The notes under the pieces: generated by a model | What the model was told of the DNA's origin: nothing | Databases searched by the model: none | The model's input: only the letters and a program-made list of their open reading frames with translations | Program-made: the position numbers and the translations under genes | Assembly (NCBI GenBank): GCA_016185345.1 | Contig: JACPNS010000009.1 | Location: 1-49,027, forward strand | Length of the DNA stretch: 49,027 bases | Reading direction: 5' to 3' | Source of the DNA: Solirubrobacterales bacterium | GTDB taxonomy: Bacteria > Actinomycetota > Thermoleophilia > Solirubrobacterales > JACPNS01 | In this document: in pieces, positions 7,758 through 15,653 of the stretch | Position numbering within the stretch: position 1 is the stretch's first letter | Layout of the letters: each line of letters opens with the position of its first letter

Positions 7758-8858
7758 TCAGCCAAGCGTGGGAGGCGGCACCGAGGCGCGGCGAAACGCA
7801 TCTTCCACGACCACGGGCTCTGGCGCAACACGCAACGTCGGTTCGACGTGCGGCTTCGTAGGAGGCGGTGGCGACGGGAAAGCGTCAACTCCAGTTGGAG
7901 GCGCCTGGCTCTCTTCAACCATGTTCAGCGGCTCGCCCTCGGCGATGATCCTGCGCGCAATCCAACTGGCTGCAGCAAGCATCGCGTCGAGGTCTCTCCC
8001 CTCCTTCAGGCGCTTGGGCACGTAGACCACGAGCGTCCCGCCGCTGTACTCGAAGAATATCTGAAACGGCAGTTGACCGAGCCAGATCTGAAAGGTCGGC
8101 TTGAAGAGCTCAAGCAGCCGGCCGCGGTCCTGGTTGTTGCGGACCAGCAATTGATACTTACTGGCAAGTTCCGAGCTTTCGAGCTCAACCGGCGCGAGCG
8201 ACGGGCGGTCGAGCCAGTCGTCGCGACCGAAGAATCCACCGCGGCGGCTGAGGAACACCCCAGGGAAGACGCGCATCGCGCGGGGCAGATCGACCACAGC
8301 GATCGTGTAGTGATGCGGCGCGTAAACAGTGATCGGGCGCTTGCGGCGGTCGGCGCGGTCCTCGCGCGTCTCAAAGACAAAGTGCGCCAGCCCGACCGCA
8401 ACGTCATCCACGCCCTCGAGCGGCCCCTCCATGTAGTTCTCGCAATGGCGACGATCGCCAGCGCCCAGCAGCGGGGTCGTCTCCATGAGCGACATGCGCT
8501 CACTGAAGTTGAACCGGTGATCGAGCGCGTAGCCGGCGAAGAAGTCTCGCGCTGCCAGCCGGGTCGCCTCGCGCCAGACCATCGAAACCACAACTGCCAC
8601 GACGATCAAGAGCGGCACGACCGCAAACAGGACCTTTCCAGTGGAGGCGCCGATCAGGAACACCCCTCCGCCGATCAGGGCGATCGCCCAGATGTACTTG
8701 CGCGCTCCGACCAACTTGCGCAGGTGCTTGGCGCGGGTCGAGCTCGCAGAATGCGGCGCGCGGTAGCCCGCGACCATCACTTCGCGGCGCTTACGCGAAA
8801 CCGAAGGCGGCAGCGCCGAGCCGACGCGTGATCCGATTTCCTGGCCGTTGGGCGTCAT
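7758..8858 (-). CDS. Membrane protein partnered with LemA
   Basis: This 366-residue protein has two hydrophobic segments near 54-72 and 78-96, then a large cytoplasmic domain at about 100-320, and a Pro-rich tail. The layout fits the DUF3137-like membrane proteins often encoded after lemA, but I see no signature strong enough to name the family with certainty. Its ATG at 8858 overlaps the lemA stop by 4 bp, so the two form a coupled operon. No catalytic motif is visible. LemA and its partners are usually placed at the cell envelope; the specific job is unknown. Confidence 0.7.
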   Translation of the reverse strand: MTPNGQEIGSRVGSALPPSVSRKRREVMVAGYRAPHSASSTRAKHLRKLVGARKYIWAIALIGGGVFLIGASTGKVLFAVVPLLIVVAVVVSMVWREATRLAARDFFAGYALDHRFNFSERMSLMETTPLLGAGDRRHCENYMEGPLEGVDDVAVGLAHFVFETREDRADRRKRPITVYAPHHYTIAVVDLPRAMRVFPGVFLSRRGGFFGRDDWLDRPSLAPVELESSELASKYQLLVRNNQDRGRLLELFKPTFQIWLGQLPFQIFFEYSGGTLVVYVPKRLKEGRDLDAMLAAASWIARRIIAEGEPLNMVEESQAPPTGVDAFPSPPPPTKPHVEPTLRVAPEPVVVEDAFRRASVPPPTLG

Positions 8859-9421
8859 GCGGCAAATTCTCCCACTCGCGGCGCAACGGCGTTGAAGTCA
8901 ACTGGATCGAGCCGCAGATACGCAAAGGCATTCGGCGTCATCCACATCGCGATCAGCGAGATCGGGATGCTCTGTGCGCGCGTGTTGAAGAACTCGACGT
9001 TTGCGTTGTAGAGCGCGCGAGCCGCCTGGATCTCGTCCTCGATCACGGCGAGCTCATCCGCAAGAGCGATGAACTTCTCGGCTGCCTTCAGCTGCGGATA
9101 CTCCTCGGCCACCGCGATCATCCTGGAGAGATCCTTTGCCAGGGCGTTCTCGACTGCTTCCACGTCTTCGGGGCGTTCTGCGGCGATCGCCCGACTGCGA
9201 TGTGCGGCGGCGGAACGCATCAGCTCCTGCTCGTGATCGGCGTACGCGCGAACCACCTCGTTGAGGTTTGGCACCAGATCGTGACGAAGCTTGAGCTGGA
9301 CGTCAACGCCGCTCATGCCCTCGCGCACCTTGGTGCGCGCGTGGATCAAAAAGTTGTAGGTGTAGATCGCCCAGACAGCAAACAGACCAACTGCTGCGGA
9401 GACGATGACTGGGAGAGTCAT
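8855..9421 (-). CDS. lemA: LemA family protein
   Basis: A 188-residue protein with one N-terminal transmembrane helix (about 4-24) followed by the long helical LemA domain. Typical features are the segment VQLKLRHDLVPNLNEVV near 42-58, the central LSRMIAVAEEYPQLKA, and the final part with NANVEFFNTRAQSIP near 145-160. LemA proteins are membrane-tethered helical bundles of unclear function. It is the first gene of a two-gene operon with the membrane protein at 7758. Length is typical for the family, and the start ATG 9421 is the only one that keeps the membrane helix. Confidence 0.9.
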   Translation of the reverse strand: MTLPVIVSAAVGLFAVWAIYTYNFLIHARTKVREGMSGVDVQLKLRHDLVPNLNEVVRAYADHEQELMRSAAAHRSRAIAAERPEDVEAVENALAKDLSRMIAVAEEYPQLKAAEKFIALADELAVIEDEIQAARALYNANVEFFNTRAQSIPISLIAMWMTPNAFAYLRLDPVDFNAVAPRVGEFAA

Positions 9422-9467
9422 TTGACCCAGTATCGGTGCGGATCAGCGCCGCGTCAAGGCTGCGTGT

Positions 9468-9950
9468 CTAGTCGAGTGAAAGAACGACTTTGAGCGATTC
9501 CTGGACGTGCGGGTCCGAAACGAGCATGCCGCTCGAGTGGTGGCGCACGAAACCATCGCGATCGATCACGAAAGTCACGCGATCGTTCAGCTGCCAGACC
9601 TGCTGCGAAGACCGCAAGCCGAAGAGCTTGTAGGCCGTCGCCTCGGGATCGCTCAGGACCGGAAACGTCAGCTTGTAACGATCCGCGAAGGCCTTCTGCT
9701 TCTCGATGCCGTCGGTGCTTATTCCGACGATCCGCGCGCCAGCCGCAGCGAACTCCTCGAAGTTGTCGCGGAATGAGCACGCCTCGGCGGTGCAGACATT
9801 CGTGAATGCCTTCGGGTAGAAGAACACGACGACCGGCCCGTCTTTGAGCAGGTCGTAGAGGTTGACGTCGTTTCCGTCCTGGTCAGGAAGCGTGAAGTCT
9901 GGGGCCTTGGCGCCGTCTTTGAGCGGGCGGCTGATCAGTTTGGGGAACAT
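9468..9950 (-). CDS. Thioredoxin-type peroxiredoxin (BCP/PrxQ-like)
   Basis: This 160-residue AhpC/TSA-family peroxiredoxin reduces peroxides through a cysteine. The active-site region reads FYPKAFTNVCTAEACSF, giving a peroxidatic Cys about residue 53 and a second Cys five residues later, the spacing of BCP/PrxQ enzymes. It begins with PDFTLPDQDG, another family hallmark. Its ATG is immediately after the stop of the oxidoreductase gene (9951) with no spacer, so the two are one operon. Cytoplasmic, with no signal peptide. The pairing suggests a shared role in oxidative stress, which is inference. Confidence 0.9.
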   Translation of the reverse strand: MFPKLISRPLKDGAKAPDFTLPDQDGNDVNLYDLLKDGPVVVFFYPKAFTNVCTAEACSFRDNFEEFAAAGARIVGISTDGIEKQKAFADRYKLTFPVLSDPEATAYKLFGLRSSQQVWQLNDRVTFVIDRDGFVRHHSSGMLVSDPHVQESLKVVLSLD

Positions 9951-10934
9951 CTATTCATCCTCGGATACTTGGAGCACAACCTTGCCGGTCGCTTTGCGAT
10001 CGTCGAGCAGCTGCAGCGCATCGGCCGCATCCTCAAAGTTGAAGACCTTGCCGATCAGCGGCTTGATCTCGCCGCGGGCCGCCATTGCGTTCACGGTCTC
10101 GCCGATCTCGTGCGCGAGCTCGGGCCTGGTGCCGACAAAGGCGCCCCAAGCGACGCCGACAACAGATGTGTTGCGCAGCAGGAGGCGGTTGACCTTGACC
10201 TCCGGGATCGAGCCCTCGGCGAATCCGACCACAAGCAGGCGCCCACCTTCGGCGAGCGCGCGAAGGTTGTCGATGAAGCGCTTCCCGCCGACTGGATCGA
10301 GCACGACATCAACGCCGCGCTTCTCAGTCATTTCCTTGACCCGCCCGAGCCACTCGTCGCCGCCGGAGAAGACGATCTCGTCGGCGCCGGCCTCGAGCGC
10401 GACCTCGGCCTTCTCGTCCGATGAAACCGCAGCGATCACGCGCGCGCCCATCGCCTTTGCAATCTGAATCGCTGCGGTGCCCACTCCCCCAGCCGCGCCC
10501 TGGACCAACACCGTCTCACCACTCTTCAGTTGCCCGCGATCACGCAGTGCGAACAAGGCCGTGTGGTAATTGATGATCAGCGCCGCGCCCTCGTGGTAAT
10601 CGAATTCGTCCGGCAGCTTGAAGGTCATCAAGGGGGAAGTCACGACCTGCTCGGCGTACGCGCCGAGCGACAGAAATGCAACGCGATCGCCAACTGCGAA
10701 GCCGCTGCCCTCTGGCGCGTGAGCGACGCGGCCGGCGCCTTCGGATCCGAGCGTGAACGGCGGCTCGGGTTTGATCTGGTATTCGCCCTTGCTCAGCAGC
10801 AGATCAGGGAAAGACACCCCGGCCGAGCGCACATCGACGATCAGCCCGTGCTCGTTGGCCTCGGGCGCAGAGACTTCTTCCTCAACAGCATCTGCCGGGC
10901 CGCCGCCCGCCACGTTCATTCTGATCGCCCGCAT
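9951..10934 (-). CDS. Quinone oxidoreductase-like MDR dehydrogenase
   Basis: This 327-residue medium-chain dehydrogenase/reductase belongs to the NADPH:quinone reductase branch. The N-terminal GroES-like part has LGSEGAGRV near 62-70 and VGDRVAFLS near 81-89. The Rossmann nucleotide-binding motif VQGAAGGVGTAAIQIAK lies near 144-160. No zinc-binding cysteines are seen, as expected for this branch. Its natural substrate cannot be read from sequence. It precedes the peroxiredoxin gene without a gap and lies 176 bp downstream of tRNA-Pro; that spacer holds no gene. Confidence 0.85.
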   Translation of the reverse strand: MRAIRMNVAGGGPADAVEEEVSAPEANEHGLIVDVRSAGVSFPDLLLSKGEYQIKPEPPFTLGSEGAGRVAHAPEGSGFAVGDRVAFLSLGAYAEQVVTSPLMTFKLPDEFDYHEGAALIINYHTALFALRDRGQLKSGETVLVQGAAGGVGTAAIQIAKAMGARVIAAVSSDEKAEVALEAGADEIVFSGGDEWLGRVKEMTEKRGVDVVLDPVGGKRFIDNLRALAEGGRLLVVGFAEGSIPEVKVNRLLLRNTSVVGVAWGAFVGTRPELAHEIGETVNAMAARGEIKPLIGKVFNFEDAADALQLLDDRKATGKVVLQVSEDE

Positions 10935-11110
10935 GTACTCCCCGATTTCAATTTTGATGGTCAGACACCCTCTTGGACGCGATCTTCGGCGAGTCCTTCA
11001 GCTGATGCATGTAGAAATGACGCTCGACCCGGTCGCGGCGCGCAGCACCGTCTGCCTCACGTCGTTGTCCGACAGTCAGAAAGCCATGTATGCGAGCAAG
11101 TGCGGACAAA

Positions 11111-11184
11111 TCGGGGAGACAGGATTTGAACCTGCGACCGCTCGGCCCCCAGCCGAGTGCGCTACCAGACTGCGCCACTCCCCG
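11111..11184 (-). tRNA. tRNA-Pro(GGG)
   Basis: Acceptor stem CGGGGAG/CTCCCCG, discriminator A, anticodon loop CTGGGGG (GGG) on a CTCGG/CCGAG stem, and T-loop TTCAAAT. It begins 18 nt after the stop of the DUF1330 gene on the same strand, as part of a tRNA/protein mixed cluster. Confidence 0.95.
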
Positions 11185-11202
11185 GTCAGGGATGGATGGT
11201 AC

Positions 11203-11568
11203 CTAGCCCCAGGGTGTCGTGGCCTGAAGCACGGCGTCTGCCAGACCTTCGGTGCGCAGATGGGTGATCTCCTGGTAGCTGGGATCCATCACCATCTCGA
11301 GGAATTTCTGGCGACTTGGGTAGCGGACAAGCAGGACCGCGTCCCATTCGTGGCCGGCATCTGCGATCACCGCGGTTGAGCAGTCGCCCGCGTAGACAAC
11401 CTCGCCGCCGACGCGCTCGAGGTGCGCCTGCACCGCTTCCGCGTACTTGTCGTATGACTCCTTGCCACCGCTCCCGCCGTAGCGCAGCAGGTTGAGCATC
11501 ACCACCGGTCCGCCCTCGTCCTCTTCGACATAGCGCCGGACGTCGTCGGGAGTCGGATCAACCGGCAT
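11203..11568 (-). CDS. DUF1330-like small protein
   Basis: A 121-residue protein resembling DUF1330, a ferredoxin-like alpha+beta fold related to dimeric barrels. The central parts are VVMLNLLRY near 22-30 and AVLLVRYPSRQKFLEMV near 77-93. I choose ATG 11568 because the upstream open frame overlaps the SRPBCC gene and shows no protein-like composition. The gene overlaps the SRPBCC stop by 11 bp and is therefore coupled to it. tRNA-Pro follows 18 nt after its stop. No catalytic function is established for the family. Confidence 0.8.
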   Translation of the reverse strand: MPVDPTPDDVRRYVEEDEGGPVVMLNLLRYGGSGGKESYDKYAEAVQAHLERVGGEVVYAGDCSTAVIADAGHEWDAVLLVRYPSRQKFLEMVMDPSYQEITHLRTEGLADAVLQATTPWG

Positions 11569-12043
11569 AGTGCTTTCGCGTGTCAGTGAAGAGCGATCCC
11601 AGCAGGCGCTTGTTGATCGCGTCCCCGGGCTTGCCGATGGCGCTGGGCTCGTAAGCGATCGTCCACGTGAACTTGCAGCTCGTTTCAGACACGGGCTCAA
11701 CGACGTAGTCCTCGGCAAAGCGTTTGACCATCGGCGCACTGGCTTCGAGCACATAGAAGGACATGCGGCGCCCCTCATCCCATATGAAGAAGTGCTCGCG
11801 AAACTTGTTGGCACCCTTGAGCGCCGAGACGGTCCGCGTGGTTCCGACGCCGTGCGGCGGGTCGGAGGTCCAACTGATCCCCTTGCCGATGATGCGGCAC
11901 CACGAGAGAGGATGGAGCGCTGTCAACTCCTTCCAAACTTCCGCCGCCGGGCGATTGACCTCGAAGGTCTCGACCAGTCGCACGGGCGCCGACTCGAAGA
12001 ACGACTCATCGACGGGTTCGGTCTTGAACCAAGGCAATTTCAT
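11558..12043 (-). CDS. SRPBCC (START-like) family protein
   Basis: This 161-residue protein has the SRPBCC lipid/ligand-binding fold. The first strand is LVETFEVNRPAAEVWKEL near 23-40, the middle segment is VGTTRTVS, and the C-terminal helix begins near residue 135. Members bind hydrophobic ligands or act as aromatase/cyclase-like proteins; the ligand here is unknown. The ATG at 12043 is one base after the 3' end of tRNA-Gly (12045), and no ribosome site is possible outside the tRNA. Translation must therefore be leaderless after tRNA processing, or coupled. No other ATG or GTG precedes the domain. Confidence 0.85.
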   Translation of the reverse strand: MKLPWFKTEPVDESFFESAPVRLVETFEVNRPAAEVWKELTALHPLSWCRIIGKGISWTSDPPHGVGTTRTVSALKGANKFREHFFIWDEGRRMSFYVLEASAPMVKRFAEDYVVEPVSETSCKFTWTIAYEPSAIGKPGDAINKRLLGSLFTDTRKHYAG

Positions 12044-12044
12044 A

Positions 12045-12115
12045 AGCGGGCGACGGGAATCGAACCCGCCCTAAGAGCTTGGAAGGCTCCTGTGCAACCA
12101 CAACACCTCGCCCGC
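12045..12115 (-). tRNA. tRNA-Gly(TCC)
   Basis: Acceptor stem GCGGGCG/CGCCCGC, discriminator T, anticodon loop CTTCCAA (TCC), and T-arm GGGTTCGATTCCC. It sits 13 nt after the cupin stop and one base before the SRPBCC start, on the same strand as both. CCA is not encoded. Confidence 0.95.
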
Positions 12116-12128
12116 AGGGTGAACAAGT

Positions 12129-12569
12129 TTACGCGTCGTCTTTCAGTATCTGCTTGAAGCCGTCAGCGTCGTTGCGCCGATGGCTCACAAGTGTCTCGCC
12201 AGTGTCGAGATACTTCACCACGTCGGTCGAGTCTCCAGCGCTGATTGCAAGAAAGCGGATAACCGAATCCGACTTGTTGATCAACTGGTGCGCACCCTCG
12301 GGTCCGACCGGGAAACTCACGATGTCTCCGGCGGCGAGCTCACTCGTTCCGTCGGGAGTGCGAAGCGTTGGCGCGCCCTGGATGACGACCAGCAGCTCCT
12401 CTTCGCCGTAGTGGAAGTGGTACTTGTAGGCCGTCGCGCCCGGCTCCAACTCCCATACGGTGGCGCCGATTCGATCGGAGCCCGCCTTACGGCCGACGAA
12501 GTCCTGGCGTTTGATCGCCCCATCGCCGTCGCGCTCGGTGTCGAACTCGGGATCGAAGATGTTCGGCAT
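12129..12569 (-). CDS. Cupin-domain protein
   Basis: A 146-residue single-domain cupin. Metal-ligand motif 1 is visible as YHFHYGEEE near 49-57 (two His and a Glu), and motif 2 as GPEGAHQLIN near 89-98. The length and the conserved barrel suggest a small metal-binding protein; the substrate is unknown. It begins 27 nt downstream of tRNA-Trp and ends 13 nt before tRNA-Gly, so it is likely made from a transcript that also yields both tRNAs. The ATG at 12569 is preceded by only a weak ribosome site. Confidence 0.85.
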   Translation of the reverse strand: MPNIFDPEFDTERDGDGAIKRQDFVGRKAGSDRIGATVWELEPGATAYKYHFHYGEEELLVVIQGAPTLRTPDGTSELAAGDIVSFPVGPEGAHQLINKSDSVIRFLAISAGDSTDVVKYLDTGETLVSHRRNDADGFKQILKDDA

Positions 12570-12596
12570 GAATACCCCGCAGGAGAAAAGAGAAGG

Positions 12597-12670
12597 CGGG
12601 CCAGCCAGGACTCGAACCTGGAATCCCCGGTTTTGGAGACCGGTGCCTTAGCCAATTTGGCCACTGGCCC
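12597..12670 (-). tRNA. tRNA-Trp(CCA)
   Basis: Acceptor stem GGGCCAG/CTGGCCC with discriminator G, as usual for tRNA-Trp. The anticodon arm is CCGGTCTCCAAAACCGG (anticodon CCA) and the T-arm CCAGGTTCGAGTCCTGG. It is the first visible gene of the tRNA/protein cluster that runs leftwards to about 11111. The 104 bp upstream to 12775 show no gene and should hold its promoter. Confidence 0.95.
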
Positions 12671-12774
12671 GCGCGGGCGCAAGTTTACCCGGGCGGCATC
12701 CGAGCAGTAATCTCGTGCAGGATCAAGGGCAGCTGCGACGGGCTCTGTGAAGTTCAGCCTGATGAAGATGTAAG

Positions 12775-13386
12775 TCAGCCGATGCGGCGCGCCGTCAGCC
12801 AGTTGAAAGACTGCTGATTGCCGCCGGGTGTTTGGTGCAGCTCGTGCATTTCGCTGACGAATTCAAACTCTGGCCCCAGAAACGTCCGCAGATCTTCGGC
12901 CGAGTAGCGCCGCACAGTCAGTCCGGAGCAACGCTCGGGACCGTCCTCGGCGAACGTACCGATCACCGCATGTCCGCCGATCTCCAGCACAGATCGGAGC
13001 GCGTCCAGATACTGCGCCCGCTCATCATCTTCCGTGAGGAAATGGAGCACGGCGCGATCGTGCCAGACGTCGTAAAGCTCGGGTGACCGCCATTCGAGCA
13101 GGTTCGCGACGATCCAATCCACCTGTTCTGCCGCCGCACCCAGACGGTGGCGACTTATCGCCAGGCCGTTGTCGGCAAGGTCAAGAACTGCGACTTTGCG
13201 GTGACCGCTTGCCAGCAGACCATCGACGAGCGTTGAAGACCCGCCGCCCACATCAATCACTGAGGCGTGCGGGGCGGCGACTTTCTGAATCAGCTCGAGC
13301 GACGTGGTCGCCTCCGACTGGTACCAGCTCACGCTTGCATCGCCGCCGCTGTATGCGGCTTCCCAATGTTCTGCTCCAGCCCTCAT
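12775..13386 (-). CDS. Class I SAM-dependent methyltransferase
   Basis: This 203-residue methyltransferase has the SAM-binding motif VIDVGGGSS near 43-51, motif II AVLDLADNGL near 66-75, and WHDRAVLHFL near 108-117. It resembles small thiopurine/tellurite-type (TehB-like) methylases with an N-terminal HWEAAYSGGD segment, but the substrate is uncertain. The start overlaps the stop of the lysoplasmalogenase-like gene by 4 bp (ATGA), so the two form an operon. Cytoplasmic; no unusual features. Confidence 0.85.
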   Translation of the reverse strand: MRAGAEHWEAAYSGGDASVSWYQSEATTSLELIQKVAAPHASVIDVGGGSSTLVDGLLASGHRKVAVLDLADNGLAISRHRLGAAAEQVDWIVANLLEWRSPELYDVWHDRAVLHFLTEDDERAQYLDALRSVLEIGGHAVIGTFAEDGPERCSGLTVRRYSAEDLRTFLGPEFEFVSEMHELHQTPGGNQQSFNWLTARRIG

Positions 13387-14108
13387 CGTTCTGTAAGTCG
13401 TTCGAGCCCGTCGTAGATCAACGCCTGAGCAAATACGTAGCTGGCGAGCACGAATCCTTCGGCCGCCGCGCGTGCCGTCGGATTAGTCAGAAACGTGCGG
13501 CGGTGCAAGATCGTGCCGTCGGAGGCCATGAAGCTGAGCCCGCCGAGAGCCATTCCGCTGAGCGCCTCCTTTTCAGCAGAAAGCTTTGGATCGGCGAGCA
13601 GCGTCGCGAAGGTCGCGAGGAGCGCGGAGTACGGACCGAGCACTGGGAGCAACTGAGGCTTGGTCACGCCGAGCACTGCGCCGCCTTCGATGAGTCCGGG
13701 CAACCGCTTCAACGCCTCTGACTTCGACGGCCGTGCGCCATGGCGGATGGCCAGCGCGCCAAGCAACAGATGGTTGACCGCAAAGCTCGAGGCGCCGCGC
13801 TGGATCTGGCGATCAGCTGCCCCCTCGTCCTCAGCGAACTCCTCGAACAACATGAACCAGTCGCCGACGAACGAGGCCGCCGCGGCTCCGAGCAGCAAAA
13901 CATTGTCAGTTCGATCGCGAGATCCGCCGGTACGAAGCAGCCCAGCGACGATCGACCCCATCACGAGCGGCTTCGCGACCAGTTCGACGTTTTTGGCCCG
14001 GCGGGCTCCAGCGACAGTCAGCGCCACCGAGGCGGCGAGAAACACGGCGCGCTCCGGTCGCCTGAACGACGGTTTGAGCGCCTCGGATATTGATCGACCG
14101 ATCCCCAT
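13383..14108 (-). CDS. Lysoplasmalogenase-like (YhhN/TMEM86 family) membrane protein
   Basis: This polytopic membrane protein belongs to the YhhN/TMEM86 family, whose studied members hydrolyse lysoplasmalogens. Family-like parts are ELVAKPLVMGS, SFVGDWFMLFEE with the acidic residue of the active region, HLLLGALAI, and GGLSFMASDGTI. About seven hydrophobic helices are present. ATG 14108 gives 241 residues; a GTG at 14141 would add 11. It is coupled to the methyltransferase gene that follows by a 4-bp overlap. Enzymatic activity is inferred from family only. Confidence 0.8.
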   Translation of the reverse strand: MGIGRSISEALKPSFRRPERAVFLAASVALTVAGARRAKNVELVAKPLVMGSIVAGLLRTGGSRDRTDNVLLLGAAAASFVGDWFMLFEEFAEDEGAADRQIQRGASSFAVNHLLLGALAIRHGARPSKSEALKRLPGLIEGGAVLGVTKPQLLPVLGPYSALLATFATLLADPKLSAEKEALSGMALGGLSFMASDGTILHRRTFLTNPTARAAAEGFVLASYVFAQALIYDGLERLTER

Positions 14109-14198
14109 CACAGAACCGCCAGCGTACTGCGCCGATCGCACGCTGGGCAGTAGTCTCCTGCGCCAACAGCCGCACGAAAACTTCAGGAGAACTTTCTC

Positions 14199-14429
14199 AT
14201 GCCTTCCGCAATCCGCAATCTGGTTTTCCTCGTGGTTGCGCTGGCACTGATGATTCCCGCAGCGGCCCTCGCCGAATCGAAGATTTCCGGTTCCTACCAG
14301 GGCAAAGCAAAGTCGCTCGACGGATCGAAGACCTTTGGCACGGCGAAGTTCGTGCAGACCGCATCCAGCGCCGAGAAGTACACCCTCAACCGCGAGGGTT
14401 CGGCGAAGTTCACGCTGAAGAAGAAGTAA
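14199..14429 (+). CDS. Small secreted protein with signal peptide
   Basis: This 76-residue precursor has a clear Sec signal: basic start, hydrophobic core LVFLVVALALMIP and a cleavage site after AAALA near residue 25. The mature 50 residues are basic and beta-rich (KISGSYQGKAKSLDGSK and KFTLKKK at the end), with no cysteine. An AGGAGA ribosome site precedes ATG 14199. I know no family for it. It lies 14 bp upstream of the DUF1232 gene, so co-transcription is likely. Confidence 0.75.
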   Translation: MPSAIRNLVFLVVALALMIPAAALAESKISGSYQGKAKSLDGSKTFGTAKFVQTASSAEKYTLNREGSAKFTLKKK

Positions 14430-14443
14430 GCGCGGCGGAGGGA

Positions 14444-14851
14444 ATGCTCGTCGACGCGCTCATCGCGATCGTCATATCACTGACGGTGGTCTGGCTGGTG
14501 ATTGCGCTCGTCCTGGTCGTCAAGCGACCTGACCGAGAGACCATCGCCGCGGTCGCCAAACTCCCCGGCGAGCTGGTCAGCATGATCCGAACGCTTCTCC
14601 GCGAAGACCAGCTCCCACGCGCAGCTCGCATCCGCCTGTGGATTCTGCTCGGCTATCTGATCTCGCCGATTGACCTGGTTCCCGACTTCATTCCGGTCAT
14701 CGGATACGCAGACGACGTGATCGTGACCGCAATCCTCTTGCGCGGGACGGCGCGATCGGTCGGGGCGGACGCGCTGAGAGAGGCATGGCCCGGAAGCTCG
14801 GACAATCTCAAGGCCATTCTACGGCTCTGCGGAATCTCTGATCGGTCCTGA
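14444..14851 (+). CDS. DUF1232 (YkvA-like) membrane protein
   Basis: A 135-residue protein with an N-terminal transmembrane helix (about 5-27) and a DUF1232 domain. The domain signature LLGYLISPIDLVPDFIPVIG lies near 69-88 and ends in YADD. ATG 14444 is chosen because GGAGG sits just upstream; the longer frame from 14090 would pass through the secreted-protein gene. Function of the family is not established. The gene converges on tRNA-Leu(TAG), with only 13 bp between the stop and the tRNA 3' end. Confidence 0.85.
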   Translation: MLVDALIAIVISLTVVWLVIALVLVVKRPDRETIAAVAKLPGELVSMIRTLLREDQLPRAARIRLWILLGYLISPIDLVPDFIPVIGYADDVIVTAILLRGTARSVGADALREAWPGSSDNLKAILRLCGISDRS

Positions 14852-14864
14852 ACCGGCAATCCAG

Positions 14865-14948
14865 TGCGGGTGGAGGGACTCGAACCCCCACGAGCTTTCG
14901 CCCACCAGCTCCTAAGGCTGGCGCGTCTACCAATTCCGCCACACCCGC
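14865..14948 (-). tRNA. tRNA-Leu(TAG)
   Basis: Acceptor stem GCGGGTG/CACCCGC, discriminator A, D-arm TGGCGGAATTGGTAGACGCG, anticodon loop CTTAGGA (TAG), and a long class II variable arm. It converges with the DUF1232 gene. Confidence 0.95.
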
Positions 14949-15012
14949 GCATTTGAATCGTGTCAATCAGGCGTTTGGCAAGCGCCCGCGGGAGAGTCTA
15001 GACTTGCATCCG

Positions 15013-15552
15013 ATGCTGTGGGAGGACGTAAAAGCATCTGAGGAAAAGCCGCCTGTCCGACACCCCAACAGGGATCTGCCGGAATCGCATACGGCCCGAC
15101 TTGGAGTTGTAGGCATGCTCGCATTGAGCGTGGCGATGCTGCTCGTCGTCGCCCTCGGTGGCTGGAGCCTGCTCGTCGGCGCAAAGATGCCGGTTCTGGT
15201 CTTCGCGGTCATCTACGCCGTCATGGCGTGGGCTGTCTGGGAGTGGCGCCGCGGCGTACTTCCGGTGATCGCGGCGCTCGCGGTCATCCTTGCAGTCTTC
15301 GCACTCGTAGCTGGCCCAGATTGGTTTGCACGCGACAAGGTCGGCTACAACGACCCGACGCTGCCTTCCGCACTGCTTGGCCTGGTCACGCTGGCCCTGA
15401 TCCCGACGCAGATGCTTTTGATCTTCGTCTCCACGTGGGCCTTCAACCAGAAGTGGAACGTCGAGGAAGAGATTCATCCCGACGAACCCGATTGGCCCGC
15501 AGATCGCGCTCGGCCAGCCGTCATGCCGTCGGCCCCCGCGCCCGCTCGCTAA
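15013..15552 (+). CDS. Four-helix membrane protein, unknown function
   Basis: A membrane protein of 179 residues if started at ATG 15013. Four hydrophobic helices lie near 28-52, 55-73, 80-97 and 115-140, with a soluble Pro/Glu-rich tail. A TTG at 14953 would add 20 residues but lies almost against the 5' end of the divergent tRNA-Leu, where the tRNA promoter should be, so I prefer the ATG. The sequence MLWEDVKASEEKPP at the start suggests a short cytoplasmic N-terminus. I do not recognise the family. tRNA-Leu(CAA) follows 16 nt after its stop on the same strand. Confidence 0.7.
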   Translation: MLWEDVKASEEKPPVRHPNRDLPESHTARLGVVGMLALSVAMLLVVALGGWSLLVGAKMPVLVFAVIYAVMAWAVWEWRRGVLPVIAALAVILAVFALVAGPDWFARDKVGYNDPTLPSALLGLVTLALIPTQMLLIFVSTWAFNQKWNVEEEIHPDEPDWPADRARPAVMPSAPAPAR

Positions 15553-15568
15553 TTTCTTCACGCACCCT

Positions 15569-15651
15569 GCCCGGGTGGCGGAATCGGTAGACGCGCGGCA
15601 CTCAAAATGCCGTGTCCTTTGGGCGTGAGAGTTCGAGTCTCTCCCCGGGCA
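15569..15651 (+). tRNA. tRNA-Leu(CAA)
   Basis: Acceptor stem GCCCGGG/CCCGGGC, discriminator A, anticodon loop CTCAAAA (CAA) on a CGGCA/TGCCG stem, and a class II variable arm. The acylphosphatase ATG starts two bases after its 3' end, and a membrane-protein gene ends 16 bases before it. CCA is not encoded. Confidence 0.95.
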
Positions 15652-15653
15652 CT

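Noticed and set aside
7848-8831. A 327-codon open frame antisense to the LemA partner
   Set aside because: Shadow frame with basic, low-complexity composition; the opposite strand has a coupled membrane-protein gene.
14090-14851. Long frame (253 codons) covering the secreted-protein gene and DUF1232
   Set aside because: Only the last 135 codons resemble a protein family; the first part is a shadow of the signal-peptide gene, and GGAGG sits at ATG 14444.
15612-15653. N-terminal extension of acylphosphatase through tRNA-Leu(CAA)
   Set aside because: Those codons are the 3' half of the tRNA; the acylphosphatase fold begins directly after ATG 15654.
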